From NCBI GenBank assembly GCA_026389335.1, contig JAPLIB010000033.1, forward strand, positions 1 through 64,000: a DNA stretch of 64,000 bases, in the 5' to 3' direction. The notes beneath the pieces were generated by a model. It ran no database searches, was not told the origin of the DNA, and saw only the letters and a list, made by a program, of their open reading frames with translations. Source of the DNA: Cyanobacteriota bacterium (GTDB lineage: Bacteria > Cyanobacteriota > Cyanobacteriia > PCC-6307 > Cyanobiaceae). Shown piece after piece: positions 29,434 through 38,637 of the stretch. Numbering within the stretch: position 1 is the first letter of the stretch; each line of letters begins with the position of its first letter. The position numbers were made by a program, and so were the translations under genes.

Positions 29434-30081
29434 TCAGTTCGCGGCTTTGCTGCCCACCCGCCTGGCCGGGCGGATGTCGAGCAGGGCGCCGGGCTTGCCG
29501 GGGACCGAACCCTTGACCACCAGCAGGTTGCGCTCGGTGTCCACCTTGAGGATGATGAGTCCGCGGGTGGTGATTTGTTTGCCGCCATAGCGGCCGGCCA
29601 TGCGCTTACCCGGATAGACACGGCCCGGCGTGGTGCCGGCGCCGATCGAGCCGGGCTCGCGGTGATTCTTCGAGCCGTGGCTCATCGGACCGCGGCTGAA
29701 GCCGTGGCGTTTCTGCAGACCGGAGAAGCCGCGGCCCATCGTGTCGCCGCTGACGTCGACTTTCTGGCCGGCTTCGAAGGCTGCGACGGTGATCGCGCTG
29801 CCGAGTTCCAGGCCGTCGACGCCTTCGACGCGGTATTCGCGCAGATGGCGGAGCGGATCGCTGCCGGATTTGGACAGGTGGCCCCGGGCCGGTTTGTTCA
29901 CGAGTTTTTCGCGAATTTCACCGAAACCGATCTGGACAGCGCTGTAGCCGTCAGTGGCCTCGCTCTTGAGTTGGGTGATGCGGCAGGGTCCCGCCTCGAT
30001 CAAGGTGACCGGGATGGATCTGCCCTCGGGGTCGAAGAACTGGGACATGCCCAGTTTCTTCCCAAGAATGCCGATGGACAT
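29434..30081 (-). CDS. rplC: 50S ribosomal protein L3, first gene of the ribosomal block
   Basis: 215 residues from ATG 30081 ([20 protein letters not shown]). [20 protein letters not shown] and [20 protein letters not shown] contain the loop near the peptidyl transferase centre. The open frame continues another 100 codons upstream, but those have no family similarity. rpsJ (S10) does not precede it, as in cyanobacteria, where it lies with the str genes. The operon promoter must be in 30082-30529. Confidence 0.97.
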   Translation of the reverse strand: MSIGILGKKLGMSQFFDPEGRSIPVTLIEAGPCRITQLKSEATDGYSAVQIGFGEIREKLVNKPARGHLSKSGSDPLRHLREYRVEGVDGLELGSAITVAAFEAGQKVDVSGDTMGRGFSGLQKRHGFSRGPMSHGSKNHREPGSIGAGTTPGRVYPGKRMAGRYGGKQITTRGLIILKVDTERNLLVVKGSVPGKPGALLDIRPARRVGSKAAN

Positions 30082-30529
30082 GGGAGGGAGAACAACGCCA
30101 GCTGGATGGCGGCGCCGATCGGATACCTGAGGCATCGATACGGACGGCGGGGAGCTGAATTCGTGGAATCGCAAAGATGAAAATCGAGCCGGAGATCTCA
30201 GGGAGACTCCGAGGCGATCGTCAGGGGCTAGCGAAGGCGAATCAGCGGGCTGGGACTTCTCCGATGGTCGCGTCTGGAGTGGATTCCTGACGTACCCGGG
30301 CAGTTTCCCGACGGTGCCATCTGGGGAAGGAAGTGCTCCTTCGCCGCTGGTGCCGTACTGGCCTGGAGAGATCGTCACCAATGACGATCCCTGTGCTGCG
30401 CTCTGGAGGCCCGGCTAGCGGACGGGCACAGATCAACAGCACAAGAAACCAATGTACCCCATGACCCTGCTACCACCCTTCCTGGCGCCAGAACTGTCAG
30501 ACTCCTGCCCTGTCACGATTGACGCTCCG
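30082..30529. other. Divergent promoter interval between rplC and ndhN
   Basis: About 450 nt without a credible gene. It must hold the promoter of the long minus-strand ribosomal operon and that of ndhN on the plus strand. I could not define -10 and -35 elements or a known leader structure with confidence; no Shine-Dalgarno-like sequence stands directly upstream of rplC. Confidence 0.5.
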
Positions 30530-30991
30530 ATGCCCCTGCTGCTGACCGGCCGCGGTTTTCGCCAGGACCTCGAGCGCTCCGGAGCTCTGGCGCTGTATGT
30601 CCCCCTGGAGGGTGGCGCTGAAACCAGGCTGCTGCGCCGGCTCCGGGCCGCTGGCTACCGGGCCCAGATGACTTCGGCCCGGGGTCTGGGTGATCCGGAA
30701 GCCTTTCTGTTCCAGCTGCACGGCGTGCGACCGCCCCACCTGGGTCATCAGAGTGTGGGACGGGGAGCGGCCGTTGGGGAGGTGCAACGGGTGATGCCCC
30801 TGCTCGGTTCCCAATTTGAGGCCACGGGACCGGTGCTGCTTTGGTTGCTGGAGGGGCAGGTGCTCTCAGCCGCTGAACTGGCCGCTTTGTGTGGCTTCTG
30901 TCGCCGCGAACCGCGGCTCAAGATCGTTGTGGAGATGGGCGGCTCCCGCGCCCTGCGCTGGCAGCCGTTGGAGCAGCTTGTTGGTACCTGA
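30530..30991 (+). CDS. ndhN: NAD(P)H-quinone oxidoreductase subunit N (NDH-1 subunit)
   Basis: NdhN belongs to the oxygenic-photosynthesis-specific module of NDH-1, which serves cyclic electron flow and respiration on the thylakoid. 153 residues from ATG 30530 ([20 protein letters not shown]), with [20 protein letters not shown] and [18 protein letters not shown] conserved. Start codons 26 and 23 codons upstream give non-conserved extensions. The gene overlaps the start of the following antiporter. Confidence 0.94.
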   Translation: MPLLLTGRGFRQDLERSGALALYVPLEGGAETRLLRRLRAAGYRAQMTSARGLGDPEAFLFQLHGVRPPHLGHQSVGRGAAVGEVQRVMPLLGSQFEATGPVLLWLLEGQVLSAAELAALCGFCRREPRLKIVVEMGGSRALRWQPLEQLVGT

Positions 30992-32285
30992 ACTACAGGG
31001 ACGACTGGCTCTGATCTGGGGTGTGTCGTTCTTCTCCGGTTCCCTGGCCCAGCTGGCGGCACGCTTCAGCGGACTGCCGGCCGTGGTGATGCTGCTGGCC
31101 ACCGGTCTGCTGCTCGGTAATGCCGGTTTCGGTTGGATCCAGCCGGACCAGCTCGGGCGTGGCCTGGAGCCGCTGGTGGGCCTATTGGTGAGCCTGGTGC
31201 TCTTCGATGGCGGCCTCAATCTGCGTCTGGCCGGGCGCGATCTGCAGCGGTCTGTCCTGCAGTTGGTGCTGGTGCGCTCGGTGCTCGGTCTGGCTGGTGG
31301 CGCCGCCCTGGCCCACTGGGTCGCCGGTCTGCCCTGGCCGCTGGCGTTGGTATTCGGCGCCATCGCTCTGGCCACCGGCCCCACGGTGGTGAATCCGTTG
31401 GTGCGGCAGCTGCGCCTCAGTCCCTTCCTGGGCCGGGTGCTGGAGGCGGAGGGTCTGATTCTGGAGCCGGTGAGCGCGGTGCTGGCCTTGCTGTTGCTGC
31501 AGCTGGCCCTGGGCGATCTGGGCGGTTGGCAGGACGTGGCTTGGCGGCTGTTGCTGCGGCTCGGTGTGGGTGTGGCTCTGGGCGCCCTGGCCGGGCTGCT
31601 GCTGGCTCTGGTGCTGGAGAAGGTTGAGGCCCCTGAGCGCCAGGCCGGATCAGGAGGTGTTGATCCGGCGGCCGGCGCCCTCTCCCTGCAGCTCACCCTG
31701 GGCACCTTGTTTCTGTTGTTCAGTGGCTGCGAAGCCCTGTTGCCAGAATCGGGCTTGCCGGCGGCGGTGAGTGCTGGCGTGGTGGTGGGGCTGCGCCTCG
31801 ACACCGCGGCCAGCTCCCTCGACGAGTTGATCTCCCAGCTGGCGATGCTGGCGATCACGGTGCTGTTCCCGTTGCTGGCGGCTGATGTGACCTGGGCCGA
31901 ACTGAGCCCGTTGGGCTTGGGCGGAGTGTTGTGCGTGGTGGGGTTGATGCTGCTGCGTTTGCTGGTGGTGATGACGGCGGGTGTGGGGTTGCCGTTGAAC
32001 GGCCGCGAGAAGCTGCTGGTCAGCTGGATAGCCCCGCGCGGCATCGTCACCGCGGCGGTGGCCAGCCTGTTCGCCCTCGAGCTGGAGCAAGCGGGCGTGG
32101 CCGCCGCTGGCGCCCTCAAGGGGCTGGTGTTTCTCACCATCTTGATGACGGTGGGTCTGGGGGGCGTTTCAGCCCCTTGGCTCGCCAGCAAGCTGGGCCT
32201 GAGTGGGATGGAGCTAGAGCTGGAGGGTGCTGCTCCCTCTGATCCTGGCGCTGAGGTCGAAGCCGTGCCCAGCGGCAACGGCTGA
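30981..32285 (+). CDS. Sodium/proton antiporter, CPA1/NhaP-like
   Basis: A polytopic membrane protein of about 434 residues that likely exchanges Na+ (or K+) for H+. Twelve or so hydrophobic segments are visible. [15 protein letters not shown] and [19 protein letters not shown] fit the CPA1 core, where the canonical ND pair is replaced by [26 protein letters not shown] is the strongly conserved late helix. The TTG at 30981 ([18 protein letters not shown]), overlapping ndhN by 11 nt, is the most natural start; no ATG is in frame nearby. The C-terminal tail is short and acidic. The transported ion is not resolved. Confidence 0.86.
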   Translation: MVPELQGRLALIWGVSFFSGSLAQLAARFSGLPAVVMLLATGLLLGNAGFGWIQPDQLGRGLEPLVGLLVSLVLFDGGLNLRLAGRDLQRSVLQLVLVRSVLGLAGGAALAHWVAGLPWPLALVFGAIALATGPTVVNPLVRQLRLSPFLGRVLEAEGLILEPVSAVLALLLLQLALGDLGGWQDVAWRLLLRLGVGVALGALAGLLLALVLEKVEAPERQAGSGGVDPAAGALSLQLTLGTLFLLFSGCEALLPESGLPAAVSAGVVVGLRLDTAASSLDELISQLAMLAITVLFPLLAADVTWAELSPLGLGGVLCVVGLMLLRLLVVMTAGVGLPLNGREKLLVSWIAPRGIVTAAVASLFALELEQAGVAAAGALKGLVFLTILMTVGLGGVSAPWLASKLGLSGMELELEGAAPSDPGAEVEAVPSGNG

Positions 32286-32429
32286 GTTGCTGGCTGCCCC
32301 AGGCGGCTGCGACGGTTTTGCCAGCGGCGGGCTGAGGGGTTGGGATGATGGCCCTCCCTGCGCGCTGTCGCCATCGCTCCTGCCCGCTCCCCCCTCCCTC
32401 CCGAGCAGGCCCTCGAGCAGGGCCGCTGG

Positions 32430-33593
32430 GTGAAATTGATCGGCGGTGCCAGCAACCAGGACCTCGCTGCGATCGAGGATCTGGCGGGCCTGTACAGCCT
32501 GGTGGGGGTTCACTGCCTCGACCTGGCGGCCGATTCGGCCGTGGTGGCGGCGGCCCGCCGTGGCATCAGCTGGGCCGAAATCCGCGGCGCGGCAAGACCC
32601 TGGCTGATGGTGAGCCTCAGCGATGGGGCCGACCCCCACTTCCGCAAGGCCTGGTTTGATCCGGCTTGCTGCCCCCCCACCTGTGCGCGGCCCTGCGCCC
32701 GGGTCTGTCCGGCCCTGGCGATCCCGCCGCTGCCGCCGTCTGCAGCGGCCAGCCTGGGCCGGATCGATGACCCAGATCCGCGATCGGGATCAAGCCCGTT
32801 GTCGGGTCCGGGTTCTGGCGCCTCCGGTGCGGCGGCCCCCAGTGCGGCGGCCCCCGGTGTGCTGGCCGACCGTTGCTACGGCTGCGGCCGCTGCCTGCCG
32901 ATCTGCCCCCTGGGGCTGATCGAGGAGCGGGAGCAGCACCTGCCCGCCGCCCAGGTGGCCGCCCTGCTGGCGCAGTTGCAACCGGATGCGGTGGAGCTCC
33001 ACACCCGGATCGGCCGTGCCGAGGCCTTCGCCGAGCGGCTGGCCCAGGTGTGCTCGGCGGGGGTGCCGCTGCGGCGGCTGGCGGTCAGTTGTGGGCTGGA
33101 GTCGGCGCTGACGCTGGCGGGCGACGGCCCGGCGATGCCCATGCCCATGCCCATGCCGACGCCGGAGGCCCTGGCGCAGGAGCTCTGGCAGCGCCATGGG
33201 CAGCTGCTGCAGGCAGGGCTGGCGCCGCTCTGGCAGCTCGATGGTCGACCGATGAGCGGCGATGTGGGGGCCGGCACAGCCAGGGCCGCCGTGCAGTTGC
33301 TGGGCGCCGTGGCGCCGTTGGCGCCGCCGGGACCTTTGCAGCTGGCGGGCGGCACCAACGAGCGCACCCTGCCCCTGGTGCGCTCGTTGGATCCAGCCCT
33401 GGGGCGGGCCGTGGCTGGTGTGGCCTTCGGCAGCGTCGCCCGGGCGCGGCTGCAACCGCTGCTGCTGCAGGCCCAGACGCGGGGCGGACGGCTGCTTGAT
33501 CAGGTTGATCTGCTGCCGCTTGCGCTGGCGATCTGCACGGAGCTGGTGCGGCCCTGGCTCACCCGCCGCTTCCAGCGTGACCTTCCAGCGTGA
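32430..33593 (+). CDS. ldpA: Light-dependent period protein LdpA (Fe-S protein of the circadian input)
   Basis: LdpA carries Fe-S clusters and relays redox state to the Kai clock in Synechococcus elongatus, influencing CikA stability. The 387 residues contain VKLIGGASNQDLAAIEDLAG, the Cys cluster DPACCPPTCARPCARVCPA, a ferredoxin-like CYGCGRCLPICPLGLIEE, and LDGRPMSGDVGAGTARAAV. The GTG at 32430 is the first canonical start, yet family-like PPEQALEQGRW lies upstream in frame (from about 32397), and the frame has only a stop at 32346 before it; an ATG at 32345/32348 is in another frame. A 13-nt tandem repeat covers the stop. Residues 100-135 and an MPMPMPMP run are low complexity. Confidence 0.92.
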   Translation: MKLIGGASNQDLAAIEDLAGLYSLVGVHCLDLAADSAVVAAARRGISWAEIRGAARPWLMVSLSDGADPHFRKAWFDPACCPPTCARPCARVCPALAIPPLPPSAAASLGRIDDPDPRSGSSPLSGPGSGASGAAAPSAAAPGVLADRCYGCGRCLPICPLGLIEEREQHLPAAQVAALLAQLQPDAVELHTRIGRAEAFAERLAQVCSAGVPLRRLAVSCGLESALTLAGDGPAMPMPMPMPTPEALAQELWQRHGQLLQAGLAPLWQLDGRPMSGDVGAGTARAAVQLLGAVAPLAPPGPLQLAGGTNERTLPLVRSLDPALGRAVAGVAFGSVARARLQPLLLQAQTRGGRLLDQVDLLPLALAICTELVRPWLTRRFQRDLPA

Positions 33594-33601
33594 CCTTCCA
33601 G
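33569..33601. repeat. 13-nt tandem repeat over the ldpA stop
   Basis: CTTCCAGCGTGAC occurs at 33569-33581 and 33582-33594, followed by a partial third copy CTTCCAG (33595-33601). The ldpA stop lies in the second copy. Removing one unit would move the end of the protein to the TGA at about 33613. Confidence 0.85.
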
Positions 33602-33877
33602 GGCGGCCTGGTTGAAACCGCAGCGGTGGGCCCTGAGCCGTTGTCCCGCAGCCTGGGTTATGGGTAGCTCGTGGGCTTCGAGCTGATCGATGGTTTGGGA
33701 GCAGAGAAGATCGCCTGGATGCTGGCGTCGGCAACCTGCTCAAGGGCCGTCATGCTGCCGCAGCCCAGATGCAGCAGCGTGGCGCCGGTGCTCAGGCGAT
33801 CAGGGCTGGCCACTCCTGTCTGGCCGCCATGCTGACCTGGGTCCCCGTCAGCCGGCTTACTGACGCTAGAACCGGAC

Positions 33878-35602
33878 ATGGCGATGGCGGCGATCCCGTT
33901 GCGCTCGCCCCCCAAGCCATTGGTCGCTCCGCCTTCCCCCCCGACCCAGCGCATCACCGACGATCTCGATCGCCTGCTTGAGGTGTTGCCGCATGTGGTT
34001 CAGCAGCAGCTCGCCAGCGCCGCAGCCCGGGAGGAGCTGCTGGAGGTGGTGCTCGATCTGGGCCGGCTGCCCGAGGCCCGCTATCCCGGCCGGGCCGTGG
34101 CCCTCGGCGAGCTGCCGATCGGCCGTGCTGATCTGCAGGGGGTGCTGGAGCGGCTGGGGCCCTTCGGTGGGGATAACCGGGCCGGCATCGAGTGCACCCT
34201 GCATCGCATCAGTGCCATCCGCAACCGCAGCGGCGAGGTGGTGGGGCTCACCTGTCGGGTGGGCCGGGCGGTGTTCGGCACGGTGGCGATGGTGCGCGAT
34301 CTGCTCGACTCCGGCCATTCGCTGCTGTTGATGGGCCGGCCCGGGGTGGGGAAGACCACGGCCCTGCGCGAAATCGCCCGGGTGCTGGCTGATGACCTGT
34401 TGCGGCGGGTGGTGGTGATCGACACCAGCAACGAGATCGCCGGTGATGGCGATATCCCCCATCCGGCGATCGGCCGGGCGCGGCGCATGCAGGTGGCCCG
34501 GCCGGAACTGCAGCACCAGGTGATGATCGAGGCCGTGGAGAACCACATGCCTGAGGTGATCGTGATCGATGAGATCGGCACGGAACTCGAAGCCCAGGCC
34601 GCCCGCACCATTGCCGAACGGGGCGTGATGCTGGTGGCCACTGCCCATGGCAACGAACTCGCCAATCTGATCAAGAACCCCACCCTCAGCGACCTGGTCG
34701 GTGGCATTCAATCGGTGACCCTGGGGGATGAGGAGGCGCGCCGTCGTCGCACCCAGAAGACCGTGCTGGAGCGGGCCGCCGAACCCACCTTCGCGATGGC
34801 GGTGGAGATGCACAGCCGCCATCGCTGGTTGGTGCATCGTGAGGTGGCCGGCACCGTGGATCTGTTGTTGCGCGGGCAGAGCCCTCGCCCGGAGGTTCGG
34901 GAGCTTGGCGTTGACGGCCAGTTGCTGCGGCGGGAACCGGCCCCGATCGCGGTGCCGGTCCCGGCTCGCCCTGGGCTCCGCCCGGTCGTCACGCCCATTG
35001 CGGGTTCGGGCCTGCGGGGCGGCAGGCCGCTCGCCGCCGTGCCCTTGCCCGATCCCTTCGCCTCGCCACCCCGGGATCAACAGTCCCCGCCGCCGCTGGC
35101 GGCGCCTGCTCCCCTGCGTCTCTGCGCGCTCGGTTTTCCTCCCCAGCTGTTGCAGGAGGCCTTGCGCAGCAGTGGCTTACCGGCGGCAGTGGTGGCCGAA
35201 CCTGAGCTCGCCGATGCCGTACTCAGCCTGCGCGGTGAGCTGGGCCGCGATCCGGAGCTGCGGCGCCGGGCCCAGGCCCTCGGCTTGCCGATCCTGGTGA
35301 TCAAATCTGACAGCCTGCATCAGCTGCAGCGCGCCATCCAGCGGTTGCTGGAGCGCCGCCGGCCGCCGCTCGTGCCGGATGCCCTCGAGGCTGGCCAGCG
35401 GCTGGATGATGACCTCGCGGCCCTGGAGGAGTGTCGTCTGGCGGTGGAGCAGGTGGTGCTGCCCCAGGGCCGACCGGTGGAACTGCTGCCCCGCAGTGAT
35501 CGGGTCAGGCGCATGCAGGAGGATCTGGTCAGCCATTACCGTCTGCGCTGCGCCGTATTCGGGCGGGGAGCCCAGCAGCGGCTGCGGGTGTTTCCCTCTT
35601 GA
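33878..35602 (+). CDS. Ycf45/R3H-domain AAA+ ATPase (single-stranded nucleic acid-binding)
   Basis: 574 residues. A SpoIIIAA/Ycf45-like ATPase occupies about 25-350 with Walker A GRPGVGKT (153-160), Walker B VIVIDEIGTELEAQAARTIA, and the sensor-like VATAHGNELANLIKNPTLSD. A Pro-rich linker of about 60 residues follows, and the C-terminus carries an R3H motif (RRMQEDLVSHYRLRC). This architecture is found in cyanobacteria, some plastid genomes (ycf45) and, in part, in spore-forming Firmicutes. The cellular role in cyanobacteria is not established. A second in-frame ATG lies two codons later; the first is used here. Confidence 0.88.
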   Translation: MAMAAIPLRSPPKPLVAPPSPPTQRITDDLDRLLEVLPHVVQQQLASAAAREELLEVVLDLGRLPEARYPGRAVALGELPIGRADLQGVLERLGPFGGDNRAGIECTLHRISAIRNRSGEVVGLTCRVGRAVFGTVAMVRDLLDSGHSLLLMGRPGVGKTTALREIARVLADDLLRRVVVIDTSNEIAGDGDIPHPAIGRARRMQVARPELQHQVMIEAVENHMPEVIVIDEIGTELEAQAARTIAERGVMLVATAHGNELANLIKNPTLSDLVGGIQSVTLGDEEARRRRTQKTVLERAAEPTFAMAVEMHSRHRWLVHREVAGTVDLLLRGQSPRPEVRELGVDGQLLRREPAPIAVPVPARPGLRPVVTPIAGSGLRGGRPLAAVPLPDPFASPPRDQQSPPPLAAPAPLRLCALGFPPQLLQEALRSSGLPAAVVAEPELADAVLSLRGELGRDPELRRRAQALGLPILVIKSDSLHQLQRAIQRLLERRRPPLVPDALEAGQRLDDDLAALEECRLAVEQVVLPQGRPVELLPRSDRVRRMQEDLVSHYRLRCAVFGRGAQQRLRVFPS

Positions 35603-35648
35603 GCCCCAGCCCTGTTGACGAAGGACCGGCCGCTGTGGGTAACTAGCA

Positions 35649-35680
35649 AGGCACCGGCGTCGCCGGAGCCTGTCGGTTTT
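35649..35680 (+). terminator. Possible terminator after the R3H ATPase gene
   Basis: AGGCACCGGCG (35649-35659) pairs with CGCCGGAGCCT (35661-35671), 10 of 11 positions, followed by GTCGGTTTT. The one-base spacer means several pairs must open to form the loop, and the T run is short, so the call is weak. Confidence 0.4.
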
Positions 35681-35685
35681 CTGAC

Positions 35686-35736
35686 CGAACCAACCCTGGT
35701 CTCCTTTGTGGACCAATCTGGTTCCTCTGAGGACCA
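35686..35736. repeat. Two imperfect copies of a short inverted repeat before tRNA-Gln
   Basis: CTGGTCTCCTTTGTGGACCAA and the similar unit CTGGTTCCTCTGAGGACCAA lie next to each other. Each can pair TGGTC or TGGTTCCTC with GGACCA. They end about 6 nt before the tRNA 5' end. The function is unknown. Confidence 0.5.
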
Positions 35737-35741
35737 ACCAA

Positions 35742-35813
35742 TGGGTCGTCGCCAAGCGGTAAGGCAGCGGGTTTTGGTCCCGCCATTCCTAGGTTCGAAT
35801 CCTAGCGACCCAG
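35742..35813 (+). tRNA. trnQ: tRNA-Gln(UUG)
   Basis: 72 nt with acceptor TGGGTCG / CGACCCA and discriminator G, D arm with AAGCGGTAAGGC, anticodon arm GCGGG-TTTTGGT-CCCGC presenting TTG (UUG), and T arm CTAGGTTCGAATCCTAG. The U1-A72 start pair is typical of tRNA-Gln. CCA is not encoded. Confidence 0.97.
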
Positions 35814-35855
35814 TTTTGAAGTCTTGTTGCGGTCCTGATCCGCTTCCCTGAGCCG

Positions 35856-36614
35856 ATGGTTGTCGCTTCGCCATCGGGTCCCTTGCTGGTCTTTGATTTT
35901 GATGGCGTGCTGGTGGATGGCATGCGCGAGTACTGGTGGTCGGCCCGTCGTGCCGCCCTGGCTCTGGCACCCCAGTTGTCCCTGCCCGAGGACGCCCCTG
36001 TCGGCTTTGCCCGCTTACGGCCGCTCATCCATCACGGCTGGGAGATGGTGCTGATGGCGGCCGAGCTGGGCCGGGCCGATGGTGATCTGGCGAGTCTCCT
36101 GGCGGATTACGACGGCGCCCTCAAGCCGGCCCTGGAGCGCTGGGGGTGGAGCCCCCAGCAGCTTCAGGGGGCTTTGGAGTCGGTCCGCTGTGAGGCCATC
36201 GCCAGCGACCGCAGCGGCTGGCTGGCCCTGCATCGCTTCTTCCCCGGTGTGCCGGAGCGGCTGGCCGCCCTGGGGCAGGAAGGGGCGTCATGGGCGGTGC
36301 TCACCACCAAAGGCAGAGCCTTTGCTGCGGAGTTGCTGGCCGCGGCCGCTCTCGAGCCGGCAGCTCTGTATGGCCATGAGCAGGGCAGCAAGACCGAGGT
36401 GTTGCTGCAGCTGCGGCACCGGCCCCTCTGGTTCATGGAAGATCGCCGCCCCACCCTTGAGCTGGTGCGAGCTACCCCAGGGCTGGAGGCGGTGCGTTGC
36501 TTCCTGGTGGCCTGGGGCTATCTGGCCCCGGGCGATCGCCAGGGACTGGAGGCCGCCGGTCTTCACTGGCTGGAGCCGGCGACCTTCCAATCCCCCCTGG
36601 CGCACTGGCCCTGA
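35856..36614 (+). CDS. HAD-superfamily hydrolase
   Basis: 252 residues of the haloacid dehalogenase fold. Motif I VFDFDGVLVDG (nucleophile and acid/base Asp near 13-15), motif II WAVLTTKGRAF around residue 146, and motif IV-like WFMEDRRPTLELV around 193. The helical cap lies between. Such proteins are usually phosphatases; the substrate cannot be inferred. It lies between tRNA-Gln and recA, on the same strand. Confidence 0.85.
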   Translation: MVVASPSGPLLVFDFDGVLVDGMREYWWSARRAALALAPQLSLPEDAPVGFARLRPLIHHGWEMVLMAAELGRADGDLASLLADYDGALKPALERWGWSPQQLQGALESVRCEAIASDRSGWLALHRFFPGVPERLAALGQEGASWAVLTTKGRAFAAELLAAAALEPAALYGHEQGSKTEVLLQLRHRPLWFMEDRRPTLELVRATPGLEAVRCFLVAWGYLAPGDRQGLEAAGLHWLEPATFQSPLAHWP

Positions 36615-36622
36615 CCCGCTAG

Positions 36623-36636
36623 AGTACGCCCGTACT
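36623..36636. promoter_or_regulatory. Putative LexA (SOS) box upstream of recA
   Basis: The palindrome AGTAC-GCCC-GTACT lies 175 nt before the recA ATG and just after the HAD gene stop. It fits the AGTAC-N4-GTACT layout reported for cyanobacterial LexA sites, apart from the base allowed at the last spacer position. Regulation of recA by LexA is inferred. Confidence 0.55.
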
Positions 36637-36810
36637 ATGCGCCAGTGGTACGCCGGCCTTCGCCGGTGGCACTAGCTCTCCAGAGGCCGCAGGATGGCCG
36701 CCGGGCTGGTTCCGGTTGTTGTCCGGCTCCTGGCCCGGCGTCCGGCTCTGGTGTCGGGCTCCGGTTTCAAGCTTCTGCCCTGCGGCCTGTTTCCATCGCT
36801 CCTCTTTTCC

Positions 36811-38043
36811 ATGCCTGCCGATTCCAAGGCCGCATCCGGCGCATCCGGCTCCCTGACCACTCCTTCCTCAGCCTCCAAGGCGGCCTCCGCCGCTGACGCC
36901 AAGGCCATCGCCGAGCGCGACAAGGCCCTGGGTCTGGTGCTGAACCAGATCGAGCGGAACTTTGGCAAGGGCTCGATCGTGCGCCTGGGTGACGCCTCCC
37001 GCATGCGGGTGGAAACGATCTCCACCGGCGCTCTCACCCTCGATCTGGCCCTGGGGGGCGGCTATCCCAAGGGCCGGGTGGTGGAGGTTTACGGCCCGGA
37101 GAGTTCCGGCAAAACCACCCTCACCCTGCATGCCATCGCCGAGGTGCAGAAACGCGGCGGCGTGGCCGCCTTTGTGGATGCGGAGCACGCGCTGGATCCG
37201 GTCTATGCCGCTGCCCTCGGGGTCGATGTCGAAAATCTGCTCGTCTCCCAGCCGGATACCGGTGAGATGGGCCTGGAGATCGTCGATCAGTTGGTGCGTT
37301 CCGGTGCGGTTGACATCGTCGTGGTGGACTCGGTGGCGGCGCTGACGCCCCGGGCGGAGATTGAAGGGGAGATGGGGGATCTGGCGGTGGGCAGCCAGGC
37401 ACGCCTGATGAGCCAGGCGATGCGCAAGATCACCGGCAACATCGGCAAGTCCGGTTGCACCGTGATCTTCCTCAACCAGCTGCGCCAGAAGATCGGGGTC
37501 ACCTACGGCAACCCCGAAACCACCACGGGTGGCAATGCGCTCAAGTTCTATGCCTCCGTGCGGCTCGACATCCGCCGCATCCAGACCCTCAAGCGCGGGA
37601 CGGAGGAATACGGCATCCGCGCCAAGGTGAAAGTGGCGAAGAACAAGGTGGCGCCGCCGTTCCGCATCGCTGAGTTTGATATCCTCTTCGGCCGTGGCAT
37701 CAGCACCGTGGGCTGCCTGCTCGATCTCGCTGAGGAAACGGGCGTGGTCTGCCGCAAAGGGGCCTGGTACAGCTACGACGGCGACAACATCGGCCAGGGT
37801 CGCGACAACACGATCATCTGGCTGGAGCAGAACCCTGGCCCGAAGGAGGTGATTGAGCAGCTCACCCGCCGCAAGCTCACTGAGGGTTCGGAGGTCACGG
37901 CCAATTCGATGAAGCCCCTGGCCGCCGCCGCCAAGCTCGCCGCCACCGCCTCTGGTGCGGCCGATGCGGATACCGATTCAGAGGCCGATGCCGATGCTGA
38001 TGCGGAGGAGGCAGAACTGGGCACCCTGCCGACGGCCGGCTGA
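36811..38043 (+). CDS. recA: Recombinase RecA
   Basis: RecA forms filaments on single-stranded DNA for homologous recombination and promotes LexA self-cleavage. 410 residues from ATG 36811 ([15 protein letters not shown]); the frame extends 39 codons further up, but that part is not RecA-like. Walker [10 protein letters not shown] is near 95-103, Walker B is in [14 protein letters not shown], and the L2 region follows in [20 protein letters not shown]. The N-terminal 30 residues are Ala/Ser-rich, and the tail is strongly acidic ([18 protein letters not shown]). A LexA-like site lies upstream. Confidence 0.97.
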   Translation: MPADSKAASGASGSLTTPSSASKAASAADAKAIAERDKALGLVLNQIERNFGKGSIVRLGDASRMRVETISTGALTLDLALGGGYPKGRVVEVYGPESSGKTTLTLHAIAEVQKRGGVAAFVDAEHALDPVYAAALGVDVENLLVSQPDTGEMGLEIVDQLVRSGAVDIVVVDSVAALTPRAEIEGEMGDLAVGSQARLMSQAMRKITGNIGKSGCTVIFLNQLRQKIGVTYGNPETTTGGNALKFYASVRLDIRRIQTLKRGTEEYGIRAKVKVAKNKVAPPFRIAEFDILFGRGISTVGCLLDLAEETGVVCRKGAWYSYDGDNIGQGRDNTIIWLEQNPGPKEVIEQLTRRKLTEGSEVTANSMKPLAAAAKLAATASGAADADTDSEADADADAEEAELGTLPTAG

Positions 38044-38637
38044 GCTACTCCGCTGGGGAGCTAGGCCGACCGCCGTGCGCCCCGAGCGTGAAAAGGGCGA
38101 GCCAGAGGCGATCCCCCAGGCTCTCCAGCCCCCCACCACCGGTGTCATTGCGGGAGCGTTAGCTCGATCCTGCGATGACACTGGGCTGGTCCAGAGTCGG
38201 CGGCTGGCCGGTGAGGCCGAGGCTCGACGTGGTCGGTTCGGGTTCGGACTCCTTCCGGGGCCTCAACTGCGCTTGGGGCTGGGTTCCAGCGCTGCGATTC
38301 TCGGTCTGCCAGCGCTGTCCCGCCGCTGGGTCATCGATGACACTGCGCAAGGTTCAATCCTCAAAGATCAACCCTCAAAGATCAACCTGCCCAGATCAAC
38401 CTGCAGCGCTCAACGCGGGACTTGATGGCCCATCCAGCTCCGCGGCGTTGCCTGGTGGCGCTTGGCGGAGCTTGTGGTTCCCAGTCCAATCAGGACAGGG
38501 CATGGGCGTGAGATTGGCTCCCACGGAATTAATCCGGCTCACCAAGGCATGGGGCGTTGTTGGGGACCACGGCTGATCGCAGACTGCTGAACACAGACGG
38601 TGGGTCACAGCACGCTGGGCCTGGCCCCCGTTGCGTC
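38044..38637. other. Interval without a supported gene, recA to DUF1815
   Basis: About 590 nt. Two overlapping + strand ORFs of over 130 codons pass through, but neither resembles a protein family, and their composition is irregular. A direct repeat CTCAAAGATCAACC appears twice, with a third related CCCAGATCAACC, at about 38358-38402. No RNA gene was recognised. Confidence 0.5.

Noticed and set aside
30866-32455. 529-codon minus-strand ORF opposite the antiporter
   Set aside because: Antisense shadow; Ser/Arg/Pro-rich without known domains.
38175-38576. 133-codon ORF between recA and DUF1815
   Set aside because: No family resemblance and irregular composition; described as part of the gene-free interval.
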